Positions 42,931 to 51,274 of a stretch of DNA of 64,000 nucleotides are shown here, piece after piece. The stretch lies in the NCBI GenBank assembly GCA_045106815.1, contig JBGCFG010000044.1, forward strand, positions 1 through 64,000, given 5' to 3'. The position numbers were made by a program, and so were the translations under genes. The notes under the pieces are model-generated. The model saw nothing but the letters and a program-made list of their open reading frames with translations, searched no databases and was not told the origin of the DNA. This DNA is from JAUIAI01 sp045106815 (GTDB lineage: Bacteria; Pseudomonadota; Gammaproteobacteria; Burkholderiales; Burkholderiaceae_E). Each line of letters begins with the position of its first letter. Position 1 is the stretch's first letter.

Positions 42931-44064
42931 ATGCTGTTTACCAAATCGCTTCAGCGTGAACTGCGCAGCATTGCCGGGATCGTTTTTGCGACCGTCTTCA
43001 CCATCATGCTCACGACCAGCCTGGTGAGGTTTCTTGGTCGCGCGGCCAGTGGGCGAGTAGATTCGTCGAGCGTGCTGCCGCTGATTGCCTTTTCAGCCCT
43101 GAACATACTGGGGCCATTGCTCGTGTTGACCTTGTTCGTCGCCGTTCTCATGACGCTGACGCGCGCCTGGCGCGATTCTGAAGTGGTGATCTGGCAGGCT
43201 TCCGGCCAGAGTTTGGCGGCCTGGATTCGACCGGTACTTGGATTTGCTGCGCCTATCGTTTTGCTGGCCGGCTTGGTTTCCTTCGTCCTGGCGCCATGGG
43301 CCAGTCAGCAGATTGCTGACTACCAGGCTCGTTTTGCCCAGCGTGGGGACGTCTCCATGATCGCGGCGGGGCAGTTTCGGGAGTCTTCATCGGCCGATCG
43401 GGTGTTTTTCGTTGAGTCACTTAACCCGGAACAAACCGAGGTACGCAATGTATTTGTGACCCAGCAACGCGGCGACAGCCTAATTATCGTGGTGGCCGAG
43501 GGCGGCCAGATTGAAAACCGCGAGGATGGCCAGCGATACCTGGTTTTGTCGAAAGGCCGCCGCTATGACGGCAAGGCGGACGCAGCCGAACTCAGAATGA
43601 TGGAGTTCGAACGCTACGGATTACGCATCGAACCAAAACCGGTCGTAAGAACAAATATTCCGACCAAAACCAAAACACTCATGGCCTTGCTTGATAACCC
43701 CGGTAGTGCAGAGTATGGCGAGTTGGTCCGACGAGTTGGGGTGCCGGTGTCGGCTGTACTGCTCGCACTGATGGCGATTCCGTTGTCGTCATCAAACCCG
43801 CGTGTGGGGCGTTCTATCAATCTCGTGGTGGCGTTGCTTGTTTATATGGTTTATGCCAATTTGCTGTCTCTCGTGCAGGCATGGGTGACGCAAGACAAAA
43901 TGCCATTCTGGATTGGTGTCTGGATCGTCCATGGCGTCGCTGCGATTATGTTGCTGATGATGATGTGGCGTCGCATGAGTTTAAGCCGGCTATTGCCTCC
44001 ATTCCGCTGGCCGTGGCAACGCCTGGCACGTTCCCAGGATGACTCAGTGGCCGCAGCTTCATGA
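42931..44064 (+). CDS. lptF: LPS export ABC transporter permease LptF
   Basis: This inner-membrane permease (377 residues) belongs to the LptB2FGC complex that extracts lipopolysaccharide toward the outer membrane. Six membrane segments flank a central periplasmic jellyroll-like domain (about 120-260). The N-terminal MLFTKSLQRELRSIAGIVFATVFTIMLTTSLVRFLG is typical. The ATG at 42931 begins this motif; longer starts are not supported. It overlaps lptG by 4 bp. Confidence 0.92.
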   Translation: MLFTKSLQRELRSIAGIVFATVFTIMLTTSLVRFLGRAASGRVDSSSVLPLIAFSALNILGPLLVLTLFVAVLMTLTRAWRDSEVVIWQASGQSLAAWIRPVLGFAAPIVLLAGLVSFVLAPWASQQIADYQARFAQRGDVSMIAAGQFRESSSADRVFFVESLNPEQTEVRNVFVTQQRGDSLIIVVAEGGQIENREDGQRYLVLSKGRRYDGKADAAELRMMEFERYGLRIEPKPVVRTNIPTKTKTLMALLDNPGSAEYGELVRRVGVPVSAVLLALMAIPLSSSNPRVGRSINLVVALLVYMVYANLLSLVQAWVTQDKMPFWIGVWIVHGVAAIMLLMMMWRRMSLSRLLPPFRWPWQRLARSQDDSVAAAS

Positions 44065-45191
44065 AAACACTCAACGCCTATTTCGCGCGGGAAACCTTTG
44101 CGGCAGTGGCGTTTGTGCTGGCTGGGTTCCTGGCTTTGTTCTCGTTCTTTGATTTTGTAGCCGAGCTGGAAGACATTGGGCGGGGTAATTATCAGTTTCA
44201 GCATGCACTGGCTTACGTCATGCTGAGCCTGCCTAACCATACCTATGAATTGATGCCCGTTGTCGTGCTCATTGGCACGATCTACGCGCTGGCTCAATTC
44301 GCATCCAATTCCGAGTTTACGGCTATGCGCGCTGCCGGCCTTGGACGAATCAAAGCGTTCGGCGCGTTGCTGCGAATTGGCCTGGTCTTTGCGTTAATTA
44401 CGGCAGGCATTGGCGAGATCATTGCGCCACCGGCTGAGAAATGGGCTCAGGATATTCGCCTGGGGGCAATGGGGGGGCAGATCACCGGACAGTTTCGCTC
44501 CGGGATCTGGATCAAGGACACGGTTCGTGACGAACAGGGGGTGCCGCAGCGCCAGCGCTTTGTAAATGTTGGCCAGCTAGACCCCAGCGGCAAGATGCGC
44601 GATGTGCGGGTATATGAATTCGATACCGAGTTCAGGCTGGTCGGTGTGTTGACTGCGCCCAGCGGCAATTTCTCAGGGGGGGATCTCTGGCGTCTCGATG
44701 AGGTGACTGAACTTGACATTGCATCAGCAGATGTACGCGACACGGAAACAATCCGTGTCGAGCGTAAGCGGACCGATGAGCGGGAATGGACCAGCGAACT
44801 CACGCCCGAGCTACTCAGTGTCATGGCAATTGCACCCGACCGCATGAGTGCGTGGAATCTGTCAGGCTACGTGGATCATCTGCAATCAAACGCGCAGGAC
44901 ACCAGCCGCTATGAGCTCGCTCTCTGGAAAAAAGTCACCTACCCAATGGCAGTGCTTGTCATGATGGCGCTGGCATTGCCATTCGCGTTTTTACATGCCA
45001 GGGCAGGCAGTATCGGGGTCAAGGTGTTTGCCGGGATCATGCTGGGGGTGGCGTTCCATTTTTTAAATGGCTTGTTTTCTCACCTTGGACTGCTCAATAC
45101 CTGGCCAGCCTGGGTTTCCGTGACGATCCCCAGCTTGGTGGCGTTTGTGATCGCTATGGTGATGCTAGGCCGGGTGGGCGGCGCTCGGTAG
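44061..45191 (+). CDS. lptG: LPS export ABC transporter permease LptG
   Basis: The second LPS-export permease (376 residues) has the same layout as LptF. The N-terminal MKTLNAYFARETFAAVAFVLAGFLALFSFFDFVAELEDIGRGNY is diagnostic, and the TM-linked ALAQFASNSEFTAMRAAG coupling helix contacts LptB. It is translationally coupled to lptF by an ATGA overlap. It is followed by the small-RNA candidate region. Confidence 0.92.
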   Translation: MKTLNAYFARETFAAVAFVLAGFLALFSFFDFVAELEDIGRGNYQFQHALAYVMLSLPNHTYELMPVVVLIGTIYALAQFASNSEFTAMRAAGLGRIKAFGALLRIGLVFALITAGIGEIIAPPAEKWAQDIRLGAMGGQITGQFRSGIWIKDTVRDEQGVPQRQRFVNVGQLDPSGKMRDVRVYEFDTEFRLVGVLTAPSGNFSGGDLWRLDEVTELDIASADVRDTETIRVERKRTDEREWTSELTPELLSVMAIAPDRMSAWNLSGYVDHLQSNAQDTSRYELALWKKVTYPMAVLVMMALALPFAFLHARAGSIGVKVFAGIMLGVAFHFLNGLFSHLGLLNTWPAWVSVTIPSLVAFVIAMVMLGRVGGAR

Positions 45192-45207
45192 TGGGGCGCC
45201 TGAGTTA

Positions 45208-45226
45208 TTTTTGTCCAGGACAAAAA
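45208..45226. promoter_or_regulatory. Perfect 19-bp palindrome upstream of small-RNA candidate
   Basis: TTTTTGTCC-A-GGACAAAAA is perfectly symmetric. It ends 5 bp before a -35 hexamer, so it would be centred near -50, the position of an activator site. The flanking A and T runs fit a bendable operator. I do not recognise the regulator. Confidence 0.5.
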
Positions 45227-45231
45227 AACCG

Positions 45232-45260
45232 TTTACTTCGGATTACGCTTTCATTAGGAT
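45232..45260 (+). promoter_or_regulatory. Sigma70-like promoter
   Basis: TTTACT (45232-45237) and TAGGAT (45255-45260) are separated by exactly 17 bp. Each hexamer matches four of six consensus positions. Transcription would begin near 45267. Confidence 0.5.
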
Positions 45261-45266
45261 CACGAT

Positions 45267-45364
45267 TCTTAGTTGATGGCTTAAGCCTCAATTAAGTATC
45301 GAGGAGGAGGAGAGGCAGCAACGCTGCCATTTGAGGCGCACCGATGGTGCGCCTTTTTCTTTTG
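45267..45364 (+). ncRNA. Candidate small RNA with three hairpins
   Basis: About 98 nt lie between the predicted start and a strong terminator. Stem 1 is TTGA-GGC/GCC-TCAA (45273-45291, one bulged T). A single-stranded purine run, GAGGAGGAGGAGAGG, covers 45301-45315 with three GGA triplets. Stem 2 is GGCAGC-AAC-GCTGCC (45314-45328). Stem 3 is the terminator. No start codon follows the GA-rich, SD-like run at usable distance. The architecture fits a regulatory RNA; the GGA repeats raise the possibility of binding CsrA/RsmA. The region could instead simply be the lptG 3' end. Confidence 0.5.
45334..45364 (+). terminator. Strong intrinsic terminator
   Basis: AGGCGCACC-GAT-GGTGCGCCT is a perfect 9-bp GC-rich stem with a three-base loop followed by TTTTCTTTT. 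It serves the small-RNA candidate and any read-through from lptFG. Confidence 0.9.
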
Positions 45365-45386
45365 CGCGCCAGGTTGGGTCGAAAAT

Positions 45387-45409
45387 GTCATGTTGCAATG
45401 CAGCATGAC
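45387..45409. promoter_or_regulatory. Palindromic element upstream of the TRAP binding-protein gene
   Basis: GTCATGTTGC-AAT-GCAGCATGAC has 10-bp arms with a single G-T mismatch. It lies about 160 bp before the TRAP protein start and could be an operator or hairpin. The remainder of 45365-45568 shows no gene. Confidence 0.35.
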
Positions 45410-45568
45410 CAAGATCTCAAATCCCTCATCCGGTGTGCGATAGCCACTCCTCAGCTAGGCAATTTATTCCCGCCTCGCCCCGCCACCCACTAAAGGTATT
45501 GCCGACAAGTCCGTTAACGAGCAGGTGGACGGGTATTCACGCGTCCTGCAGAAGCTTTGGAGTGTCCT

Positions 45569-46660
45569 GTGAATGGCATGGCGTTTGGGCGGTGGTTCGC
45601 CCCGATGGTTTTGGTGATTGCGCTGCTCGTGCCCAGCGGGATAACGCATGCCCGAACCCCATTGGTGTTGGCGACGCAAGCTGCATCGCCTGCCAGTGTC
45701 ATTGAGCTGAGAGTGACAAGTTGGGCGCCGCCAGGCCACTTGTTGCGCGAGGGCTTAGCGGCGTGGTGCGATGAACTGCAAGTTCGCTCGCGAGAATCGG
45801 TGCGTTGCCGATGGATGGAAAAAGCCGAAGTTGGTATCAGCGAAACCCATACTGCTGTTGCCGATGGCCAAGTCGACATTGCTTTGGTGGTTCACAGCCT
45901 GGACCCAGATCGCTATGTCTTGACCCGCCTCGCTGAGCTACCCCTGCAGGCAGGTACTGCAGAACAGGTGTCAGTCGCTTACTACCGAACTTGGCAAAAG
46001 CACTTACGCCAGCAAAGCGAGCATGCGGGGGTTCGTGTGTTGACTGTCTTTACCCAGACGGCGGGTGACTTGTATACGGCGGTTGAATCGGTGCAGCGCG
46101 TGTCTCATTTGAGTGGTCTGAGCATCAGCGCAGGGGGAGGAACGGGTGGTCAGGTACTCAGGCAGCTTGCCGCGGTTGGCATCGAACCCAAGAGGATTCC
46201 GTTGCCAGCCACACTGCATGCCATCACCGACCATGAACTCGATGGTGTGCTCACGACTGCCGGCAATGTGCATCGCTACGGGCTTGTCGCCACGATGGGT
46301 CATCGATGGCAGGTGCCTGGGGGGTTCTATCGTCATAGCTATGGACTCCTGATGAATCCCGCCGCCTATGCTGGCTTGCCCAAAGCGGCCAAGAAAGCAT
46401 TGGCCGATATGAGCGGCGAAACTGCAGCGCGCCTGTTCGGACGCGCAGCCGATCGTCTCGAGCAGAACCATCGAGAGCTCTTGCAAAACGCAGGCCTGCT
46501 AACGATTGCGGCTACACCTGGAGACACCGCAGCGCTTGCCAAGCGGCTCAAACGCATCAGCGATGCCTGGCTCACTGAGGCTAGAGCCCGCGGTCTTTTC
46601 AATGCCGCCGAAGTGCTGCGGGATTTTCGGCGGGATATCAGCCGCCAGCAACCTCAGTGA
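45569..46660 (+). CDS. Orphan TRAP-type (DctP-like) periplasmic binding protein
   Basis: A 363-residue solute-binding protein of the TRAP DctP family. A signal segment (FAPMVLVIALLVPSGITHA) is followed by ELRVTSWAPPGHLLREGLAAWCDELQ, and the strand-helix region LSGLSISAGGGTGGQVLRQLAAVGIEP resembles the DctP hinge. The C-terminal helices are also typical. Ligands are usually carboxylates. No DctQ or DctM membrane genes are adjacent, so it is an orphan. I prefer the GTG at 45569, six bases after GGAG; the ATG at 45578 is an alternative. Confidence 0.75.
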   Translation: MNGMAFGRWFAPMVLVIALLVPSGITHARTPLVLATQAASPASVIELRVTSWAPPGHLLREGLAAWCDELQVRSRESVRCRWMEKAEVGISETHTAVADGQVDIALVVHSLDPDRYVLTRLAELPLQAGTAEQVSVAYYRTWQKHLRQQSEHAGVRVLTVFTQTAGDLYTAVESVQRVSHLSGLSISAGGGTGGQVLRQLAAVGIEPKRIPLPATLHAITDHELDGVLTTAGNVHRYGLVATMGHRWQVPGGFYRHSYGLLMNPAAYAGLPKAAKKALADMSGETAARLFGRAADRLEQNHRELLQNAGLLTIAATPGDTAALAKRLKRISDAWLTEARARGLFNAAEVLRDFRRDISRQQPQ

Positions 46661-46688
46661 GTTAGGAACACGGGTTGCTGGATACTCA

Positions 46689-47567
46689 CTAGCCGATGCG
46701 GGCTGTTCCTCCGCGTTTGCATAGTCGTACGGTTGTCGCAAACAGCGGGTGATTCGGGTCAGCCAGCGTGTCAACCGCGCTCATGTGATGACAGCCCGTG
46801 AGCGATGCATAGCGTGCATCCAGGCCCGGGCGCGATTCAGTCATCAAGCGTGATTGGCGATGAAACTCACTGCTTTCCAGCTCTCCTACTGCACAGACCA
46901 AGGGCATTCTATGGCGCGGCGACATGAGCGCCGGACTCAGGCGGATGGCGCGTTTGTTGGTGAGTCGAAGATCCTTGTTGAGAAAGGGGGTCTGTTTAAT
47001 AGGGCGCAAATCAAATAGCCCGCTGATAGCCACACCCGCCTTAACGAGGTCTTCAGGCAGGTCGCGACGCAGCCTTGGCCAAAGTGCGGCTGCCATCATG
47101 CCGGTTAGGTGTCCGCCAGCCGAGTGTCCACCCACGACAATCCGATGACGGTCAAAGCCCAGCATTTCAGCGTGATCCCATAGCCAAACGAGTGCCCGCA
47201 GGTTCTGACGCACGATCGATTCCATATCGACGGACGGCACCAACGCGTAGTTGGTCACCGCAACAGAAACACCGGCGGAGACGAGATGAGGCGCGACATA
47301 GGAAAAATCGTCTTTGTGGATGGCTCGCCAATATCCGCCGTGAATAAAAACAAATAGTGGACTGCTCGATCGCGGTGCTCGAAACAGATCGAGAGTTTCC
47401 TCTGGATGCGGACCGTAGCGAAGATTGCGCCCAAGACTTAGCGCCTGTGCGCGGGCTAGCGCACTTCGCTGTTGCCAGCGTTTCACGATGGCTGGGTAAT
47501 CAGGAATGCCGAGACGGGCGTTATATTCGCGGTCGTAAAACGCGGCTTTGGATTCTGCTGTTTTCAT
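46689..47567 (-). CDS. Alpha/beta hydrolase, esterase/kynurenine-formamidase-like
   Basis: A 292-residue cytoplasmic hydrolase. It has the oxyanion motif HGGYW (76-80) and nucleophile elbow GGHSAGG (S149). Candidate acid and base residues lie in AVGELESSEF and TGCHHMSAVD. HGGYW with GHSAGG is typical of arylformamidase-like and BD-FAE esterases. The kynurenine pathway is only one possibility, and no tryptophan-catabolism genes are present. It converges on the TRAP binding-protein gene. Confidence 0.78.
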   Translation of the reverse strand: MKTAESKAAFYDREYNARLGIPDYPAIVKRWQQRSALARAQALSLGRNLRYGPHPEETLDLFRAPRSSSPLFVFIHGGYWRAIHKDDFSYVAPHLVSAGVSVAVTNYALVPSVDMESIVRQNLRALVWLWDHAEMLGFDRHRIVVGGHSAGGHLTGMMAAALWPRLRRDLPEDLVKAGVAISGLFDLRPIKQTPFLNKDLRLTNKRAIRLSPALMSPRHRMPLVCAVGELESSEFHRQSRLMTESRPGLDARYASLTGCHHMSAVDTLADPNHPLFATTVRLCKRGGTARIG

Positions 47568-47604
47568 CAGGTGGCCGACAAACAAAGTCAGCGCACATGG
47601 TAGT

Positions 47605-48078
47605 TCAGCCGCGTCGCAGACTCACCCATAACACCGCGACGAGAAAGCAAGCGAGGGCGGCCCAGCCGTTAAAGTGCTTGGCCTCACTGTTTTCGAACAA
47701 GGGTTGGCTCGGCTTGATCGTCACAAGGTTGTTTTCTTTCAATGCCTGCAAGGCCTGGTCTGACTTCATGACGAGACTTGGCAAAGGGACTTGCCAGCCA
47801 GCGGGCGGGCGCGTGCTGATTTCATTGTGGCGAGCCAGGCGCGCGTCTTTTGCAATGTGCTGCATCACCAGTTGAACCATGAGGCCTCGTTGCTCTGGAT
47901 GCTTCAATTCGCTCAGGGCAGAAATCATTTGAGTTTCGAGCGGCACGCTGAACCAGTTTTCTGCAGCGCTGTTGAGCGATTGCGAGATTCGTTCCCCACC
48001 CGGCAACTTGGCGAAACCGAGTATCAATAGAGCGGTAACGCAAGCAGAGGCAAGCACAAGGCTGATCGATCTAAACAT
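47605..48078 (-). CDS. Hypothetical membrane protein
   Basis: A 157-residue protein I do not recognise. It has hydrophobic segments at both ends (about 5-24, ISLVLASACVTALLILGFAK, and about 135-152, GWAALACFLVAVLWV) and a periplasmic-looking middle (EISTRPPAGWQVPLPSLVM). It stands 37 bp upstream of the esterase gene and may be cotranscribed with it. Confidence 0.55.
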   Translation of the reverse strand: MFRSISLVLASACVTALLILGFAKLPGGERISQSLNSAAENWFSVPLETQMISALSELKHPEQRGLMVQLVMQHIAKDARLARHNEISTRPPAGWQVPLPSLVMKSDQALQALKENNLVTIKPSQPLFENSEAKHFNGWAALACFLVAVLWVSLRRG

Positions 48079-48785
48079 GGTGGCGTGAGGTCAAAAACGG
48101 TCGATTCAATTGAAAGCGACAGAGGCAATTGCACGCTAACCGGTGTGCAATGTGCCTGCTACAAGTCGTACGTCAGATTTAGCAAACAACAGGCCAGTCA
48201 TAAAACTGCTCTGTTTTCAGCTACTTAGCGTGCTGCGGAGACAACTCCCTTGTCTGTATGTCAGATTATGCATCTAAATGTAATTTTTTGCACTGACTTC
48301 GCACTGATCACGAACCGAGCTGGTGCAAAAAGGGCGAATATGGTGCGAAACCGCCTGGCTGGCAGGCTTTTCACTGCCTGGTTCAGTCCTCAGGCGGCAT
48401 GCGGTGACCTGAGGACGACTATCAATGCGCGGCGTGACTGTCGGGCGTAAATGCAGAGCCCTGAATGCGCGGGCGTGACTGCTGAGAGATGGTTACCGTC
48501 AAGATCGCCGACAAAATCTGTCGCCTCAGTTAACTGGCTTGCCGGGAAGCCAGGGCAGGCAATCAAGCCCTGGGTAGAACTGCAGCACATAGCTAGCAAG
48601 AAAGTGTGGGTAAGCTTGGACGACCCATGCTGAGCTGGTTGGGCATCACGCATGCTTTTAGCGCACTGGCTTATGATTGCGCTCGAGGTTCTGCGCGTTG
48701 ACGGGCTTTGAAAACTGGGCTCCGATAACTAGCAACGATCCAACGCGTGTTGGCCGCATTTTCTTTCCAGCGATACCGCTTCTAT
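48079..48785. other. 0.7-kb stretch without a recognisable gene, rich in repeats
   Basis: No frame here has family resemblance or a good start. It holds: half-site-like elements TTTTTGCAC (48285), TTCGCAC (48298), GTGCAAAAA (48323) and GTGCGAA (48343); a 17-18-bp direct repeat AATGCGCGG(G)CGTGACTG (48424 and 48464), 40 bp apart; and three hairpins at 48509-48523, 48534-48553 and 48550-48573. The last two share bases and exclude each other. It may contain a regulatory RNA or be a decayed region. Confidence 0.5.
48424..48481. repeat. Direct repeat, 40-bp period
   Basis: AATGCGCGGCGTGACTG at 48424-48440 recurs as AATGCGCGGGCGTGACTG at 48464-48481 with a single added G. The start-to-start distance is 40 bp. 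Confidence 0.75.
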
Positions 48786-49478
48786 ATGTCTCACACCGAC
48801 ACAGACAATCTCCACGCCCTCGGGAGCAATGACTCGACGGCTGGCGTGAGCGCACCTGCAGCATCCAATCTTGCGTCCATCGCTAAATATCGAGATAAAG
48901 CTGCCACCTATGACGACACGACTGCCCGCACGCAGGAGATCCGCGAGAACACGATTGCCCTTCTCGCATTAAAGCCCGGCGATGTCGTCCTGGATACTGG
49001 CTGTGGCACAGGTAAGAGTTTTGATCAATTGCTTGAGCAAGTTGGGCCGGCCGGTCATGTTGTCGGGGTTGACCAAAGCCCCGAGATGATTGCCATTGCC
49101 AGAGAGCGCGTGGCAAGCAGGGGCTGGACAAACGTAACGGTTGTCGAAGGCTATATGGAAACCGTGCGCCTGCCCGTGAGTTTTGATGCCATCTTGTTCC
49201 ACTACGCTCACGATATATTGCAAACGCCACTGGCATTGGACAATCTGTTTTCACACGTCAGACCGGGTGCCCGAGTCGCGGTTGCTGGCGTTAAGTTTTT
49301 CCCATGGTGGACAGGGCCCTTGAACTTGTATGCATTCTTCAAGAATTACGCGTGGAATGGTAAAGCCGGTGGCATGTGGCGACCCTGGCGGGGGGTCGAG
49401 TCAAGAGTGCACGGGTGGACCCGCAGCACAACGCAGTTTGGGATGGGTTACATCGGCTCGGGCACATTCAAGGGCTGA
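48786..49478 (+). CDS. Class I SAM-dependent methyltransferase
   Basis: A 230-residue methyltransferase. The SAM-binding motif I is VVLDTGCGTGKSFDQLL, and the acidic loop is HVVGVDQSPEMIAIARERV. Motif IV is near FDAILFHYAHDILQ. The C-terminal part is rich in aromatic residues (FFPWWTGPLNLYAFFKNYAWNG), suggesting a hydrophobic or membrane-associated substrate. The start at 48786 is chosen because the upstream frame is not protein-like. The substrate is unknown. Confidence 0.82.
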   Translation: MSHTDTDNLHALGSNDSTAGVSAPAASNLASIAKYRDKAATYDDTTARTQEIRENTIALLALKPGDVVLDTGCGTGKSFDQLLEQVGPAGHVVGVDQSPEMIAIARERVASRGWTNVTVVEGYMETVRLPVSFDAILFHYAHDILQTPLALDNLFSHVRPGARVAVAGVKFFPWWTGPLNLYAFFKNYAWNGKAGGMWRPWRGVESRVHGWTRSTTQFGMGYIGSGTFKG

Positions 49479-49534
49479 CCGGTCTGTGCAATAAGCGGGC
49501 CAAATCCTGAACGTCAATCTTTCAGGAGACAAGT

Positions 49535-51235
49535 TTGGTTGATGATCTTTGTATTTTTAATGTGCTGATCCTGGATGGTTCGGGACAGAAGCCCTATGCT
49601 GGACACGTTTCGGTCAGAAACGGCCGAATCGTTGAGCTTGCTGCGAGCGGCGCCGACCGGCGCCCAGCCCGCGAAATGCGCGACGCTGACGGCCTGGCGC
49701 TTATGCCGGGCATCGTAGACCTGCACACCCACTACGATGCACAAGTCACCTGGGATAGAACGCTTTCTCCATCGCCTGCGCTCGGGGTCACGACGGCAGT
49801 GATTGGCAATTGCGGTTTTGGTATTGCCCCTTGCCCGCAGCCGCAGCGAGAGACCATGCTCAAGAATCTGTCGGTGGTTGAGGGGATGGATTTACCGGCT
49901 TTGTTGCAGGGCGTTGACTGGGGTTTCGAGAGCTTTGGTGAATACATGGCTCACCTTCGACGGATTGGCCCCATGGCCAATGTTGCGGTGTTCGCCGGGC
50001 ATTCTGCTATCAGAACCGCCGTCATGGGTGATGCGGCCTCTGAGCAGGTGGAGCCAAGCGCCGAACAATTGGCGTCAATGCAGCAGATTGTGGCGCAGGC
50101 AATGCGTGACGGCGCCATTGGTTTTGCATCATCTTTTTCGCCGAATCACTCGGGATATGGCGGTCGGCCAATGCCTTCGACAATTGCCAGCGAGCGTGAA
50201 CTTGATGCCTTGCTTGATTCAATGGCGCAGAGTGGCAAGGGCGTTTTCATGTCTGCCACCGGCTCAAGACTCACGCCCCAAAAAATGGAGGCAATTGTCG
50301 AGCGGACCGGGCGGCCAGCATTCATCTCCACTGTGCTGGCGATGTATAACGATGCCAAGCCTGATCTATGCGCCACCTACTACCAAGCTTGTCGCGACGC
50401 CAAGTCTCGCGGCCATGATCTAAATATGCTGACTAGTTGTCAGCCGCTGCGTTTTGATTTCAGTCTAAGAGATCCTTATTTGCTGCTAAGTCATGATGCG
50501 TTTGATGTGATTGATCAAAAAGATGATGCGTCGCTGAAGGCCGTTTACGAAGACTCGGCGTTTCGGGCGCGCTTTCGCGAGAATCTCAAGTCGCCGGGAC
50601 AAGGCATCTTGTTTTTGGGTGATTGGTCCAAGATTGAGGTGAGCATCTGTGCCAGTGAGGCACTCGCCGATTGCCAGGGGCAGACAATCGCGAGCCTAGC
50701 CGCTTCACAGGGCAAAGACCCGCTAGATGTGTTTTTTGATCTGGCCCTGAGTGACAGCCTAGACACACGGTTCCTGGCGCGGTTGTTTCAGGATAGTGAT
50801 GAGGGTGTTGCACCATTGCTTCAGGATCCCGCCGGTGTCATCACACTGAGCGACGCGGGTGCTCACCTGCTTTACTTTTGCGATGCTGGCTTTGGTTTGC
50901 ACTTTTTGGCTCACTGGGTTCGAGACACGGGCAAATTCACACTCGCTGAAGGCGTACGCCGGTTGACCAGCGACCCGGCTGATCAGTTTCGGATTCCTGG
51001 GCGGGGGCGGTTGCAGCTAGGCGCACCCGCTGACATGTTGTTATTCGATCCTAAAACAGTAGGCTTGTCGCCGCCTCAACCGGTCAGTGACCTGCCTGGA
51101 GGGGCGTCACGCATGGTGCGAGAACCGTTGGGTTGTCATGGCACCTGGGTCAATGGCGTCAAGGTGCATGACGGCCAGTCTTATACGACACTGCCGCATG
51201 GGCCGGGCGCGGTACTGGATCAATTCGTCAGCTAG
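49535..51235 (+). CDS. N-acyl-D-amino-acid deacylase family amidohydrolase
   Basis: A 566-residue zinc amidohydrolase. It shows the metal motif DLHTHYDAQ (H64, H66), the D-aminoacylase-specific Cys in VIGNCGFGIAPC (C93) and the catalytic Asp region ITLSDAGAH. The family removes acyl groups from N-acyl-D-amino acids or opens related cyclic amides. The start appears to be TTG at 49535, with AGGAGA seven bases upstream. It follows the methyltransferase gene by 56 bp and may share its transcript. Confidence 0.85.
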   Translation: MVDDLCIFNVLILDGSGQKPYAGHVSVRNGRIVELAASGADRRPAREMRDADGLALMPGIVDLHTHYDAQVTWDRTLSPSPALGVTTAVIGNCGFGIAPCPQPQRETMLKNLSVVEGMDLPALLQGVDWGFESFGEYMAHLRRIGPMANVAVFAGHSAIRTAVMGDAASEQVEPSAEQLASMQQIVAQAMRDGAIGFASSFSPNHSGYGGRPMPSTIASERELDALLDSMAQSGKGVFMSATGSRLTPQKMEAIVERTGRPAFISTVLAMYNDAKPDLCATYYQACRDAKSRGHDLNMLTSCQPLRFDFSLRDPYLLLSHDAFDVIDQKDDASLKAVYEDSAFRARFRENLKSPGQGILFLGDWSKIEVSICASEALADCQGQTIASLAASQGKDPLDVFFDLALSDSLDTRFLARLFQDSDEGVAPLLQDPAGVITLSDAGAHLLYFCDAGFGLHFLAHWVRDTGKFTLAEGVRRLTSDPADQFRIPGRGRLQLGAPADMLLFDPKTVGLSPPQPVSDLPGGASRMVREPLGCHGTWVNGVKVHDGQSYTTLPHGPGAVLDQFVS

Positions 51236-51274
51236 CAGGAGCGGCGGGTATGCCGCTCCGTACAACACGCTCGA

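Noticed and set aside
45208..45226. Palindrome read as a terminator for lptG
   Set aside because: The stem is AT-rich at its base and is followed by A's, not T's, on the coding strand; an operator is more plausible.
48350..48380. Possible sigma54 promoter downstream of the NtrC-like half-sites
   Set aside because: The GG and GC elements are 13 rather than 10 bases apart, so the consensus is not met.
48250..48633. Two short plus-strand frames in the repeat-rich gap
   Set aside because: Composition is not protein-like, no SD is present, and the region is better explained by repeats and hairpins.
49803..50423. A 206-residue plus-strand frame inside the amidohydrolase gene
   Set aside because: Out-of-frame shadow; the amidohydrolase frame carries all the catalytic motifs.
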